Shown piece by piece: positions 34,490 through 42,977 of a DNA stretch of 45,446 bases. The position numbers and the translations under genes were made by a program. Numbering within the stretch: position 1 is the stretch's first letter; each line of letters starts with the position of its first letter. Source of the DNA: Paenimyroides viscosum (GTDB lineage: Bacteria; Bacteroidota; Bacteroidia; Flavobacteriales; Flavobacteriaceae); assembly GCF_003858535.1 (NCBI RefSeq), contig NZ_RQTJ01000019.1, positions 1-45,446 on the forward strand, read 5' to 3'. Under the pieces are notes generated by a model that saw only the letters and a program-made list of their open reading frames with translations, was not told the DNA's origin and searched no databases.

Positions 34490-35038
34490 ATGAAAAATAT
34501 TTTATTGTTCCTTTTCGGACTTTTCTATGCAACAACTTTTGCTCAAACACATTATGCAGGTCAATACAGCTTAGGGCTTAATTATGGCTTTGTAAATAGT
34601 GGAACAAACTACAATATTAACGTTCAAAAGCTTATTGGAAATAAATTTTTTGGAATGCGAGCCGATTTAGACCTTTTGAAACAAGATTATAGCCTTGCAT
34701 TTTTTGGTGCAACAAAATACCAAGGGAATTTTAATAGTAAAAGAGTTGGTATTGCAGCTACCTATTCGCTTGAAAAAGTAATACCACATCCCTTTTATCT
34801 TCAGCTTTATATCGGTGGAATTTATAGTAATGAAGATCTTAAAAATTTTGATCTTCCTGAAGGAGCGATGCCTTCATACAACCGAAATAATTTTGGTGCA
34901 TATGGAGGTACAGAATTAGAGTTTGTTCTTTTTCCAGCGCTCTCATTCACTGGAGGGTTAAAATATCAAAACATCTTTAAGTCTACTATTGATAAAGAAA
35001 TCATTTTTGGGCAAGTAGGTATCAAAATAAACTTTTAG
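34490..35038 (+). CDS. traO: Conjugation protein TraO (outer-membrane, beta-barrel-like)
   Basis: A 182-residue protein with a signal peptide (KNILLFLFGLFYATTFAQ) followed by amphipathic beta strands with aromatic ends (YSLGLNYGFVNSG, FYLQLYIGGIYSN) and a terminal FGQVGIKINF, as in outer-membrane barrels. TraO follows TraN in Bacteroidota tra operons. I choose the ATG at 34490 over one at 34454 because of the signal peptide and the traN end. Confidence 0.82.
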   Translation: MKNILLFLFGLFYATTFAQTHYAGQYSLGLNYGFVNSGTNYNINVQKLIGNKFFGMRADLDLLKQDYSLAFFGATKYQGNFNSKRVGIAATYSLEKVIPHPFYLQLYIGGIYSNEDLKNFDLPEGAMPSYNRNNFGAYGGTELEFVLFPALSFTGGLKYQNIFKSTIDKEIIFGQVGIKINF

Positions 35039-35064
35039 TCTAACACATTTAAACTTTTTATGCT

Positions 35065-36276
35065 ATGAAAAAGATTTTAAAATTATTCGTTTGTTGCGTG
35101 CTTCTTATAAGCTGCTCAGATGAGGAGAATCTTATCGGTGGAAATTCTGATTATAAATTTCCGTTTGAAATTGTTATTACTGGTGAGAGTAATTCGGTAA
35201 GTAATATTCCTTTTGATATTACTATTCATCCATTAGAATCGGGAGAGATTGAAAACCCTAATCCGGATTATAAATTCAAATTTTCGGTTATGGATGCACA
35301 GGTTAAAAACGGTGAAACATTGCTTACAAATGATACTTGGCTGAATTATAGCGATCTGTCGCAAGGTAAGCTTAACCTAACATTTAATTCTAACAACAAT
35401 TCTTCTGCTAAAACCTTGACTGTTACTATGAAAAATAGCCAAGGATATGAAGTAACTCAGACCAAATCTTTCGGTGTGGCTAATCTTGAGTTAGATTTTG
35501 AAGTGAGTCTTTTAGATGATCAGCAGAATCCTTTACCTGATAACGTTATACCGTATGTAAAAAGACAAAATACGGTAATAAAAGTGCAGAATTTAGTTCC
35601 CGAAAATACTATTACAGGTGTAAAGTTTCATAGTAATGCTATTTTATCTGTAAATGGAAATCCTATTACAAACTCTACTGTTATTCCATATGGTTCAGGT
35701 GTATTTACAATTAAATATAAAGATGATAGTTATGGTGTACAGCCTATAAATGTTATTGCTATGGATCAACAAAACAATGAGGTTACTAAAGGATTGATTG
35801 TTGATTTAAAGTATAAAGTTTTTGATGTGAATTTTACGTGGGGAACTAGTTCTTCTGTAGCTACAAATACCAGTGATTTATTAGAGTTTTATGTAGTAGG
35901 TAATTGGAATTCTAGTCCTTATCATTTTACTAGAACTGGTGGAAGAACTGATAAATACATAAAAATAAACCTACAAAAATATGACCCAGACGAAACATTT
36001 TATTTAGAATGTATTCGAACACCTAATACCCTTCTTAAATATTATGGGGGAAGTTCTAATGGAAATCAAAATACCGATCCATTGGATACAAATTGGCAAG
36101 GTCATTATATATTGGAAGAAGGTTCAAATTACGTCATATTAGATGCGAATTTTGTTGCTCAATCTTCAACAATATGGGGTTCTGGTACAGTAACTTTTAA
36201 AGTAGTTAGTAGTAATGGAAACGAGAAAACTAAAAATTATAATATAAACGTGTATTTAAACGGATCATTAAATTAA
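35065..36276 (+). CDS. Lipoprotein at the end of the tra operon (TraQ/DUF3872-like repeats)
   Basis: A 403-residue lipoprotein: lipobox LLISC with Cys near residue 17, then Asp/Glu-rich start and four or so beta-sandwich-like segments (FEIVITGESNSVSNIPFDIT, TLTVTMKNSQGYEVTQTKSF, FTIKYKDDSYGVQPINVIAMD). The segments recall the TraQ/DUF3872 proteins located after TraO/TraP, but this protein is at least twice their usual size. It is probably surface- or periplasm-facing and part of the mating machinery; homology to TraQ is my tentative reading. Confidence 0.65.
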   Translation: MKKILKLFVCCVLLISCSDEENLIGGNSDYKFPFEIVITGESNSVSNIPFDITIHPLESGEIENPNPDYKFKFSVMDAQVKNGETLLTNDTWLNYSDLSQGKLNLTFNSNNNSSAKTLTVTMKNSQGYEVTQTKSFGVANLELDFEVSLLDDQQNPLPDNVIPYVKRQNTVIKVQNLVPENTITGVKFHSNAILSVNGNPITNSTVIPYGSGVFTIKYKDDSYGVQPINVIAMDQQNNEVTKGLIVDLKYKVFDVNFTWGTSSSVATNTSDLLEFYVVGNWNSSPYHFTRTGGRTDKYIKINLQKYDPDETFYLECIRTPNTLLKYYGGSSNGNQNTDPLDTNWQGHYILEEGSNYVILDANFVAQSSTIWGSGTVTFKVVSSNGNEKTKNYNINVYLNGSLN

Positions 36277-36287
36277 AATAATTATAT

Positions 36288-36995
36288 ATGAAAAAGTTAA
36301 TCTTATTTGTCTCAACTGCATTTATGCTTATATCGTGTAATGAAGATGAACAATTTGTAAGAAATGAAGATGGTATTTCTGCTTTACAAATTGAAAGTTC
36401 ATTCGTGTCTCTTGATAAAAATGAAATCCCTGTTGATTTTACATTTTATTCGGCAACAGATGTTCAATCTGTAATTATGAATATTGATTTTGATGGAGAA
36501 ATCAAGCTAAATGGCAGTACAGTAAGTGGTAATTTTCAATATCACATAAATGATAATGTGACATTAACTCCTAATGAATATGGAAGAACTCAAGCAATTG
36601 TTTCTTTACCTGAACATAGTGCTTTTTCAATAAAAGATTTTTACACTATTGAATCAAATGGTCAGCCGTATGTATTTGTGAATAATTTGATACAAAGATC
36701 ACCACAATACTCTAATGGTAAAATATATTATGAAACAACCGATGGTAATTCATATTCAGTAAATAAAGTCCAATTAGTAGTATTAAGTGCACAACCGTAT
36801 GAATTTTCTATTGATGAAAATAATTCAATCTTAAACTCTTCAACTACTATTTTTCAACGAACTGATTTATTATCTACATTTGAGTTAGGGCTAAAAGATC
36901 AAAATTATGGATCTAATAGTTTTTCTTTTATTTTTTCTGACGGTCACGAAGTCGATTACAACTTTAATTACGTAAAGACATACTGGTTAAATTAA
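36288..36995 (+). CDS. Second lipoprotein at the end of the tra operon
   Basis: A 235-residue lipoprotein (lipobox MLISCNEDE) with the same type of beta-rich body as its neighbour 11 bases upstream (LDKNEIPVDFTFYSATDVQSV; FELGLKDQNYGSNSFSFIFSDG). It is likely a diverged relative and possibly its partner. It ends the operon at a bidirectional terminator. Its specific role is unknown. Confidence 0.6.
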   Translation: MKKLILFVSTAFMLISCNEDEQFVRNEDGISALQIESSFVSLDKNEIPVDFTFYSATDVQSVIMNIDFDGEIKLNGSTVSGNFQYHINDNVTLTPNEYGRTQAIVSLPEHSAFSIKDFYTIESNGQPYVFVNNLIQRSPQYSNGKIYYETTDGNSYSVNKVQLVVLSAQPYEFSIDENNSILNSSTTIFQRTDLLSTFELGLKDQNYGSNSFSFIFSDGHEVDYNFNYVKTYWLN

Positions 36996-37000
36996 TTATT

Positions 37001-37035
37001 AAAATCAAAGGGCGCTTTTACCGCTCTTTGATTTT
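37001..37035. terminator. Bidirectional terminator shared with the transglycosylase 3' end
   Basis: Stem AAAATCAAAGGGCG (37001-37014) / CGCTCTTTGATTTT (37022-37035), one G-U pair. The stop codon of the leftward transglycosylase (37018-37020) lies in the loop and its last five codons form one arm. Confidence 0.75.
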
Positions 37036-37911
37036 GTAATAATGTACTCCTTCAGGAATATGTGTATGTAACAAATGCGGATTAGCAAACTTGAAAAGAG
37101 GGTCAGCTATTATTTTTTGTTGCCTCTCGTTTCGTACAATTTGAAAATCAAAAAACGTGTACTTAAAATATATTGGCTTTAGTTGGTGCTGCTTATAGAA
37201 ATTAAATATATAGTTTATAGCTATAAAAGTAGGCACATATGCTTGGGTTTCCTTGGGCATATAAGGACGTAATTTCCAATAGTTTTTTGTTTTATGCTTT
37301 TTGATTAAATTTTCTATTCGTGCGGGTCCGGCATTATAAGCCGAGATGGCTAAATTCCAATCTCCAAATTTGTCGTGCAAATATTTTAAGTAGCGTGCAG
37401 CTGCATCGGTTGATGCTACTGGATCATAAAACAAATCGACATATTTATCCTGGTATAAACCATATTGTTTGCCTGTAGCTGGCATAAATTGCCAAATCCC
37501 CTTCGCCCCTGCTGAAGATATCGCTCGTGGGTTTAAGTTTGACTCTACAATGGCTAAATATTTTAATTCAGGAGGAAGATTATATTGTGCTAATTTGGAC
37601 TCAAATAAAGGGAAATAATAGGTTGACAGCCCTATTATTTTAGGTAACCATTTATAAGACAGGTATTTTTTTACATAATAATAGGTAACATCGTTATATT
37701 CAATATCTAGAGAAGTTTTGTTATTTAAATAATAAAAATATTCTTTATAGTTATTTAGTGATAAATTAATATTATTGTTTATATTTTCGCTTAGTTGTAT
37801 ACTATTAAGAAATTTGTTGTCATTTTTTAAAAAAATGGTGTCTTGTAATTGCGAGAAGCTTTTAACTGAGGGGATTATTAAAACGTATATGATGAAAATA
37901 ATCTTTTTCAT
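37018..37911 (-). CDS. Lytic transglycosylase (SLT domain, MltD-like)
   Basis: A 297-residue secreted protein: signal peptide from MKKIIFIIYVLIIPSVKSFSQ, then an SLT lysozyme-like domain with the catalytic Glu in LKYLAIVESNLNPRAISSAGAKGIWQF and motifs YDPVASTDAAARYLKYLHD and LAISAYNAGP. It cuts peptidoglycan, here probably opening the wall for the T4SS. It is transcribed opposite to tra. The start at 37911 gives a normal signal peptide; 37938 is an alternative. Either start leaves no gap to the divergent gene at 37912. Confidence 0.9.
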   Translation of the reverse strand: MKKIIFIIYVLIIPSVKSFSQLQDTIFLKNDNKFLNSIQLSENINNNINLSLNNYKEYFYYLNNKTSLDIEYNDVTYYYVKKYLSYKWLPKIIGLSTYYFPLFESKLAQYNLPPELKYLAIVESNLNPRAISSAGAKGIWQFMPATGKQYGLYQDKYVDLFYDPVASTDAAARYLKYLHDKFGDWNLAISAYNAGPARIENLIKKHKTKNYWKLRPYMPKETQAYVPTFIAINYIFNFYKQHQLKPIYFKYTFFDFQIVRNERQQKIIADPLFKFANPHLLHTHIPEGVHYYKIKER

Positions 37912-38130
37912 ATGGAAATTAACAAGTTTAGAAAGCAAAATAAATTAACCCAAAAACGGATTTCTGAAATAATCGGTTGCCACCACAAGACTATAGCCTA
38001 TATGGATAGCCGAATGAATGAACATCTTTTTATTCAATATTTAAAAGTACTTCGACAACATGGGTTTGATGTGAATGAATTTATTGATTATCAAATTACT
38101 CTTACTGAAAAGTCACCTGAAACCGAATAA
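37912..38130 (+). CDS. Small helix-turn-helix protein
   Basis: A 72-residue protein: MEINKFRKQNKLTQKRISEI, then IGCHHKTIAYMDSRMNEH, a Xre-like helix-turn-helix followed by a short acidic tail. Its ATG directly adjoins the ATG of the divergent transglycosylase (CAT|ATG at 37909-37914), so its promoter must lie inside the transglycosylase gene. It could repress that gene or the tra genes by binding there. Confidence 0.7.
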   Translation: MEINKFRKQNKLTQKRISEIIGCHHKTIAYMDSRMNEHLFIQYLKVLRQHGFDVNEFIDYQITLTEKSPETE

Positions 38131-38229
38131 TCAAATATAATAATTTTCATTTTGAGGTGTTAAAAAAAAGAGTCTATATTGAGGAATATGTTATATTTAT
38201 ATTTTAAATAATTAATCAATTTTTCTCGT

Positions 38230-38460
38230 ATGAAAGGAAAGCCTTTTATATTTTTAATTACCATTTTTTTATTAATTAGTTTGTTGGCTTTATCCTTTTT
38301 GGATATACCATCCCTTGTACAAAACATTATCTATTTTGTATTTGGGTTAATTGGAGCTTATTTTATTTTCAATAATTATTTTATGGGAATGAGCGATGAA
38401 GAAAAGAAAAATTGGAATATTAATTTAGATTTTTATAAAAAGAAGAAAAGTAAAAACTAA
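38230..38460 (+). CDS. Small membrane protein of unknown function
   Basis: A 76-residue protein with two hydrophobic helices (FIFLITIFLLISLLALSFL and IIYFVFGLIGAYFIFNNYF) and a basic tail ending in KKKKSKN. It has no known motif. It is followed 6 bases later by a zinc-ribbon gene, probably in one operon. Confidence 0.6.
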   Translation: MKGKPFIFLITIFLLISLLALSFLDIPSLVQNIIYFVFGLIGAYFIFNNYFMGMSDEEKKNWNINLDFYKKKKSKN

Positions 38461-38466
38461 AAATTT

Positions 38467-38652
38467 ATGCTTATTTCATGCAAAGAATGTAACCATAAAA
38501 TTTCTGATAAAGCTAATACTTGTCCCAATTGTGGCTATCCATTGCGGAGAATTAAACCAGCTGTAAAATCAAAAGAAGGACTTTTTCTAAAGTCTATGAA
38601 TTTTGGTTGCTTTCTATTTATAATATTTCTGATTCTCCGCAAACACACCTAA
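38467..38652 (+). CDS. Zinc-ribbon protein cut short by the IS1595-family element
   Basis: The N-terminus CKECNHKISDKANTCPNCGYPL is a four-Cys zinc ribbon, followed by a hydrophobic segment (FGCFLFIIFLIL). The frame enters the left end of the insertion sequence at about 38627 and its last 8 or 9 residues come from it, so the original C-terminus, probably the rest of a membrane helix, is lost. Confidence 0.6.
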   Translation: MLISCKECNHKISDKANTCPNCGYPLRRIKPAVKSKEGLFLKSMNFGCFLFIIFLILRKHT

Positions 38653-39611
38653 TATTTTTAGTATATTAGCGCTCAAAAAGCAGGGATTATGAACATATTC
38701 AGTTTTACGGCTCATTTCGGTTCGGAGGAAGATTGTCGTTTGCATTTCAAGGAGCAGCGTGATAAGGAAGGGGTTGTCTGCAAGCGATGCGGGGGCACTT
38801 CCCATTATTGGTTACAGGGTAAATGGAGTTATGAATGCAAAGGTTGCCGTTTCCGCACCTCGTTGCGCAGCGGTACGATCATGGAGAGCTCCAAGCTGCC
38901 GTTTCTGGTGTGGTACAAAACGATGTTCCTGATGAGTTGCACAAAAAAGGGATTCTCCACCAACGAACTCCAGAAGCAATTAGGATTGAAGCGTTACGAA
39001 CCGGTATGGGCGATGGTACACAAACTCCGCAGGGCGATGGGCAACCGGGATGCAAGGTATACACTGGAAGGGATGATAGAACTGGATGAGGGTTACTTTT
39101 CGGTGGCCAGTAAGGAAATCGAGCGAGGCAAGGGTACACGTGGCCGGGGAGCCGAGGGAAAGCAGAACGTTGCGGTGATGGCCGAAAGCACCCCGTTGGA
39201 AGATATCGAAACGGGCAAAAAGGAGAAGCATGTGCGTTATTTCAAGGCCAGGGTACTGGATAGCCATCAAAGTGAAGGAATCAACGGCGTGGTCAGGGAC
39301 TGCATGGAGGATGATGCCATCGTATTTTCGGACAAAAGCACTTCTTACGTTGACATCTCCGATCTGGTGGAATTGCACGTCACCGAGAAATCAGACGCCA
39401 AAACCACCAAGGAAACACTCAAATGGGTGCATATCGCAATCAGTAATGCAAAACGGACATTGCTGGGCAACTACCATAAAATCAAAAGGAAATACTTACA
39501 GTTGTATCTCAACGAGTTTATTTACAAATTAAACAGACGGTATTTTGGAGACAAACTCTTTGACAGACTAGTAATTGCGAATATAACAGGTGCATAAACG
39601 GATAATCAGAA
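38627..39611 (+). mobile_element. IS1595-family insertion sequence
   Basis: About 985 bases. Imperfect terminal inverted repeats begin TTCTGATT at both ends (38627-38650 and 39588-39611; 18 of 24 match by eye, ending near CACCT). One transposase gene fills it. No target duplication is visible: the flanks are ATAATAT-type on the left and TCTTTAAA on the right. So one side was probably rearranged after insertion. The right flank leads within 57 bases to sul2. Confidence 0.7.
38689..39597 (+). CDS. IS1595-family transposase
   Basis: A 302-residue transposase with an N-terminal zinc finger (CKRCGG...YECKGCRFRTSLRSGTIME) and a DDE-type (ISXO2-like) catalytic domain: ELDEGYF, a VFSDKSTSYVDI second Asp, and the NAKRTLLGNYHKIKRKYLQ region. 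It is intact and of normal length. G+C content is higher than in the plasmid backbone but lower than in the following sul2 block. Confidence 0.9.
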   Translation: MNIFSFTAHFGSEEDCRLHFKEQRDKEGVVCKRCGGTSHYWLQGKWSYECKGCRFRTSLRSGTIMESSKLPFLVWYKTMFLMSCTKKGFSTNELQKQLGLKRYEPVWAMVHKLRRAMGNRDARYTLEGMIELDEGYFSVASKEIERGKGTRGRGAEGKQNVAVMAESTPLEDIETGKKEKHVRYFKARVLDSHQSEGINGVVRDCMEDDAIVFSDKSTSYVDISDLVELHVTEKSDAKTTKETLKWVHIAISNAKRTLLGNYHKIKRKYLQLYLNEFIYKLNRRYFGDKLFDRLVIANITGA

Positions 39612-39668
39612 TCTTTAAACATCCTAATTAACTACCTGCGGATTTTAGGTATTATTATAGAAGCCCCC

Positions 39669-40484
39669 ATGAATAAATCGCTCATCATTTTCGGCATCGT
39701 CAACATAACCTCGGACAGTTTCTCCGATGGAGGCCGGTATCTGGCGCCAGACGCAGCCATTGCGCAGGCGCGTAAGCTGATGGCCGAGGGGGCAGATGTG
39801 ATCGACCTCGGTCCGGCATCCAGCAATCCCGACGCCGCGCCTGTTTCGTCCGACACAGAAATCGCGCGTATCGCGCCGGTGCTGGACGCGCTCAAGGCAG
39901 ATGGCATTCCCGTCTCGCTCGACAGTTATCAACCCGCGACGCAAGCCTATGCCTTGTCGCGTGGTGTGGCCTATCTCAATGATATTCGCGGTTTTCCAGA
40001 CGCTGCGTTCTATCCGCAATTGGCGAAATCATCTGCCAAACTCGTCGTTATGCATTCGGTGCAAGACGGGCAGGCAGATCGGCGCGAGGCACCCGCTGGC
40101 GACATCATGGATCACATTGCGGCGTTCTTTGACGCGCGCATCGCGGCGCTGACGGGTGCCGGTATCAAACGCAACCGCCTTGTCCTTGATCCCGGCATGG
40201 GGTTTTTTCTGGGGGCTGCTCCCGAAACCTCGCTCTCGGTGCTGGCGCGGTTCGATGAATTGCGGCTGCGCTTCGATTTGCCGGTGCTTCTGTCTGTTTC
40301 GCGCAAATCCTTTCTGCGCGCGCTCACAGGCCGTGGTCCGGGGGATGTCGGGGCCGCGACACTCGCTGCAGAGCTTGCCGCCGCCGCAGGTGGAGCTGAC
40401 TTCATCCGCACACACGAGCCGCGCCCCTTGCGCGACGGGCTGGCGGTATTGGCGGCGCTGAAAGAAACCGCAAGAATTCGTTAA
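39669..40484 (+). CDS. sul2: Sulfonamide-insensitive dihydropteroate synthase Sul2
   Basis: A 271-residue protein, start NKSLIIFGIVNITSDSFSDG, with the DHPS signatures DLGPASSNPDAAPV and VLDPGMGFFLGA, and the known Sul2 end (ALKETARIR). It makes dihydropteroate from pterin pyrophosphate and p-aminobenzoate but ignores sulfonamides, so it gives resistance. It is full length with no visible defect. Context (IS1595 element 57 bases upstream; glmM fragment and ISCR2 downstream) is the mobile sul2 arrangement. The promoter is probably in the short upstream stretch or in the IS. Confidence 0.96.
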   Translation: MNKSLIIFGIVNITSDSFSDGGRYLAPDAAIAQARKLMAEGADVIDLGPASSNPDAAPVSSDTEIARIAPVLDALKADGIPVSLDSYQPATQAYALSRGVAYLNDIRGFPDAAFYPQLAKSSAKLVVMHSVQDGQADRREAPAGDIMDHIAAFFDARIAALTGAGIKRNRLVLDPGMGFFLGAAPETSLSVLARFDELRLRFDLPVLLSVSRKSFLRALTGRGPGDVGAATLAAELAAAAGGADFIRTHEPRPLRDGLAVLAALKETARIR

Positions 40485-40570
40485 CTGCACATTCGGGATA
40501 TTTCTCTATATTCGCGGTTCAGCAGGCATGTCCCCTTTGAGGGCGACCCGACGACAGGATAATCGACCTT

Positions 40571-40814
40571 ATGGTGCGCAAATATTTCGGCACAGACGGT
40601 ATTCGTGGCAAAGCCAACGAAGGCGCGATGACGGCGGAAACCGCCTTGCGCGTCGGCATGGCGGCTGGCCGTGTCTTTCGTCGCGGTGACCACCGCCATC
40701 GTGTCGTGATCGGCAAGGATACGCGCCTGTCGGGCTATATGCTTGAACCCGCGCTCACAGCCGGTTTCACCTCGATGGGCATGGACGTATTCCTTTTTGG
40801 CCCGCTGCCGACAA
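40571..40814 (+). pseudogene. glmM: Truncated glmM (phosphoglucosamine mutase) fragment
   Basis: The first 81 or so residues match GlmM ([50 protein letters not shown]). At about 40814 the match stops and ISCR2 sequence begins; the frame then runs on without meaning to 40873. The catalytic serine loop is missing, so it is not functional. It is the known hitchhiker beside sul2, a relic of the donor chromosome. Confidence 0.9.
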
Positions 40815-42720
40815 CGTATAGGAAGAATAAACGCCCTTTTCACCCAAGTCCAACAGCTTTGGACCGCAGTTGACTCTTTCGACACCCCTGCGATGCAACC
40901 CAATCCGGCTGACGGGGAGCCAGCAACGCTGAAAATTTACCCTCCTCTTTCCCACTAGCGGCTCCTTTTCCGACAACCAGCACGGCGGATCCCTGCCGCG
41001 GCGCTGTGAACGCAGCATTTTGATTGGTATCGTTGGCCTTCAGGCTCGTCAGTCAAACAGACCCAGGAGCAGCTCAGCCGGTGGCGCCCGGCTTTCGGGT
41101 AACGCCCTGGTCCCGCTGGTTTCGGCTTTGTGCTTCAGGTGATCAAGGATCTGCTTGATCACTATAGGGTCTTCAATGCAGGCGATGACTTTCATGGCGC
41201 CGCCGCAGCCGCTGCAGGTCTCGATGTCGATATTGAAAACACGCTTGAGCCGTTGCGCCCATGTCATCGACGCTCGCCGTTGTGCTGGTGTTGCCGGTTC
41301 ATCAGCCACCCTGACCTTGTTGCCCCTGCCCCGTTTTGCCGGCGTGACCAACGCCCGGTGCCGACTGTTGGGTGCGAACACCCCGTGGAAGCGGGTTAGG
41401 TTGACTCTGGGCTTCGGTACCAGGGCGGCCAGCCTTGCAATGAAATCCAATGGTTCGAAAATGACGTGCGTGGTGCCGTCCCGGTACGGCGTCTTGAGCT
41501 GGTAGCGCACGTTGCCGCCTCGTGTTAACGACAGCCGCTTCTCGGATACCGCCGGGCGGCTGATGTACCGGCACAGCCGTTCGAGCTTCTTGCGTTCATC
41601 GGCCCTGGCCGCCACGCCGGCGTGCAGGCTGGACCCGGCTACCTTGCCAATCCCGTCACCGAACGGATCACCACTGGTCGGCAGAGTTTGCAAAGTGAAC
41701 ACCTTTCGCCCCGCCTGTGAACCGACAGCGATACGGTAAGTGATCGAGTGCCCCAGCAGGGGTGTCATCGGGTCGTCATCCACCGCATCCGAGGCCAGAT
41801 AGCTGTTTTCGACATCCCGTTCCAGCAGGCCTTGCCGTTCCAGATAGCGACCCACCCGGTGGGCGATGGTGTGCGTCAGCTGGGTGAGCTCTGGGCTGGT
41901 CGGCGCCTTGACCCAGCGGAAACGCGCTGAGCCGTGGGATTGCTCGACATACACACCGTCGAGAAACAGCATGTGGAAGTGAACATTCAGATTGAGCGCC
42001 GATCCAAAACGCTGGATCAGGGTGACCGCGCCCGTCTTGGCCACTTGGTGGGTATGGCCCGCTTTCTTGACCAGGTGCGTGGCAATGACGCGGTAAACGA
42101 TGCCCAGCACCCACCCCATGATCTCGGGCCGGCTGGCAAACAGGAAACGCAGCTGAAACGGGAAGCTCAACACCCACTGACGCATGGGTTGTTCAGGCAG
42201 TACTTCATCAACCAGCAAGGCGGCACTTTCGGCCATCCGCCGCGCCCCACAGCTCGGGCAGAAACCGCGACGCTTACAGCTGAAAGCGACCAGGTGCTCG
42301 GCGTGGCAAGACTCGCAGCGAACCCGTAGAAAGCCATGCTCCAGCCGCCCGCATTGGAGAAATTCTTCAAATTCCCGTTGCACATAGCCCGGCAATTCCT
42401 TTCCCTGCTCTGCCATAAGCGCAGCGAATGCCGGGTAATACTCGTCAACGATCTGATAGAGAAGGGTTTGCTCGGGTCGGTGGCTCTGGTAACGACCAGT
42501 ATCCCGATCCCGGCTGGCCGTCCTGGCCGCCACATGAGGCATGTTCCGCGTCCTTGCAATACTGTGTTTACATACAGTCTATCGCTTAGCGGAAAGTTCT
42601 TTTACCCTCAGCCGAAATGCCTGCCGTTGCTAGACATTGCCAGCCAGTGCCCGTCACTCCCACTCGATTGTAAACAAGCACACAAAACCCTTTAGTGACA
42701 ACAATTTGCAAGAACTATCA
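40815..42720 (-). mobile_element. ISCR2 (IS91-like rolling-circle element)
   Basis: The Rcr2 transposase gene with about 230 bases after its 3' end and about 180 bases before its start. The left limit is set by where glmM stops; the right limit is approximate. ISCR elements transpose by rolling circle without inverted repeats or target duplication and mobilise neighbouring DNA; the sul2-glmM' segment adjoins the 3' side of rcr2. Confidence 0.8.
41049..42542 (-). CDS. rcr2: ISCR2 rolling-circle transposase Rcr2
   Basis: A 497-residue IS91-family HUH transposase. The N-terminal zinc finger is CESCHAEHLVAFSCKRRGFC-PSC; the HUH metal motif is in LNVHFHMLFLDG; the C-terminal region contains CSGCGGAMKVIACIED. 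The length equals that of intact Rcr2 (often annotated ISVsa3 transposase), so it is probably active. Its G+C content is typical of proteobacterial DNA. Confidence 0.93.
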   Translation of the reverse strand: MPHVAARTASRDRDTGRYQSHRPEQTLLYQIVDEYYPAFAALMAEQGKELPGYVQREFEEFLQCGRLEHGFLRVRCESCHAEHLVAFSCKRRGFCPSCGARRMAESAALLVDEVLPEQPMRQWVLSFPFQLRFLFASRPEIMGWVLGIVYRVIATHLVKKAGHTHQVAKTGAVTLIQRFGSALNLNVHFHMLFLDGVYVEQSHGSARFRWVKAPTSPELTQLTHTIAHRVGRYLERQGLLERDVENSYLASDAVDDDPMTPLLGHSITYRIAVGSQAGRKVFTLQTLPTSGDPFGDGIGKVAGSSLHAGVAARADERKKLERLCRYISRPAVSEKRLSLTRGGNVRYQLKTPYRDGTTHVIFEPLDFIARLAALVPKPRVNLTRFHGVFAPNSRHRALVTPAKRGRGNKVRVADEPATPAQRRASMTWAQRLKRVFNIDIETCSGCGGAMKVIACIEDPIVIKQILDHLKHKAETSGTRALPESRAPPAELLLGLFD

Positions 42721-42752
42721 GGCTCAGTGCCATGAAAAATACCATGACCAGA

Positions 42753-42977
42753 TCATGAGGTTGAACACGGCTTGCGCCGGCAGCGTTCACGCTCCTGGTC
42801 GGCGATCTCGCCCGGCTGCAATGCTAGCTCAGCATCGGTCATGCGCTCCAGCACGTCGCGTAGGCGGATGGTGCAAGGAATGGGCGGCAGCTCGAACTCA
42901 TAGCCGCCGGCGATCATTTCGGCCGCAATCTCCTCGGTGATGAAAAACGGCTCGTCGTCTTGGTTCGGCTTCTTCAT
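42753..42977 (-). CDS. Small hypothetical protein downstream of the resolvase
   Basis: A 74-residue acidic protein (MKKPNQDDEPFFITEEIAAE, then PPIPCTIRLRDVLERM). Its start overlaps the resolvase stop by 4 bases, so it is translated with it. The Arg/Cys-rich end close to ISCR2 may mean the C-terminus was altered by the ISCR2 junction. Function unknown. Confidence 0.5.
   Translation of the reverse strand: MKKPNQDDEPFFITEEIAAEMIAGGYEFELPPIPCTIRLRDVLERMTDAELALQPGEIADQERERCRRKPCSTS

Noticed and set aside
40743..42559. Many long frames on both strands around ISCR2, sul2 and ars
   Set aside because: G+C-rich coding DNA gives open shadow frames; only those with family motifs were kept.
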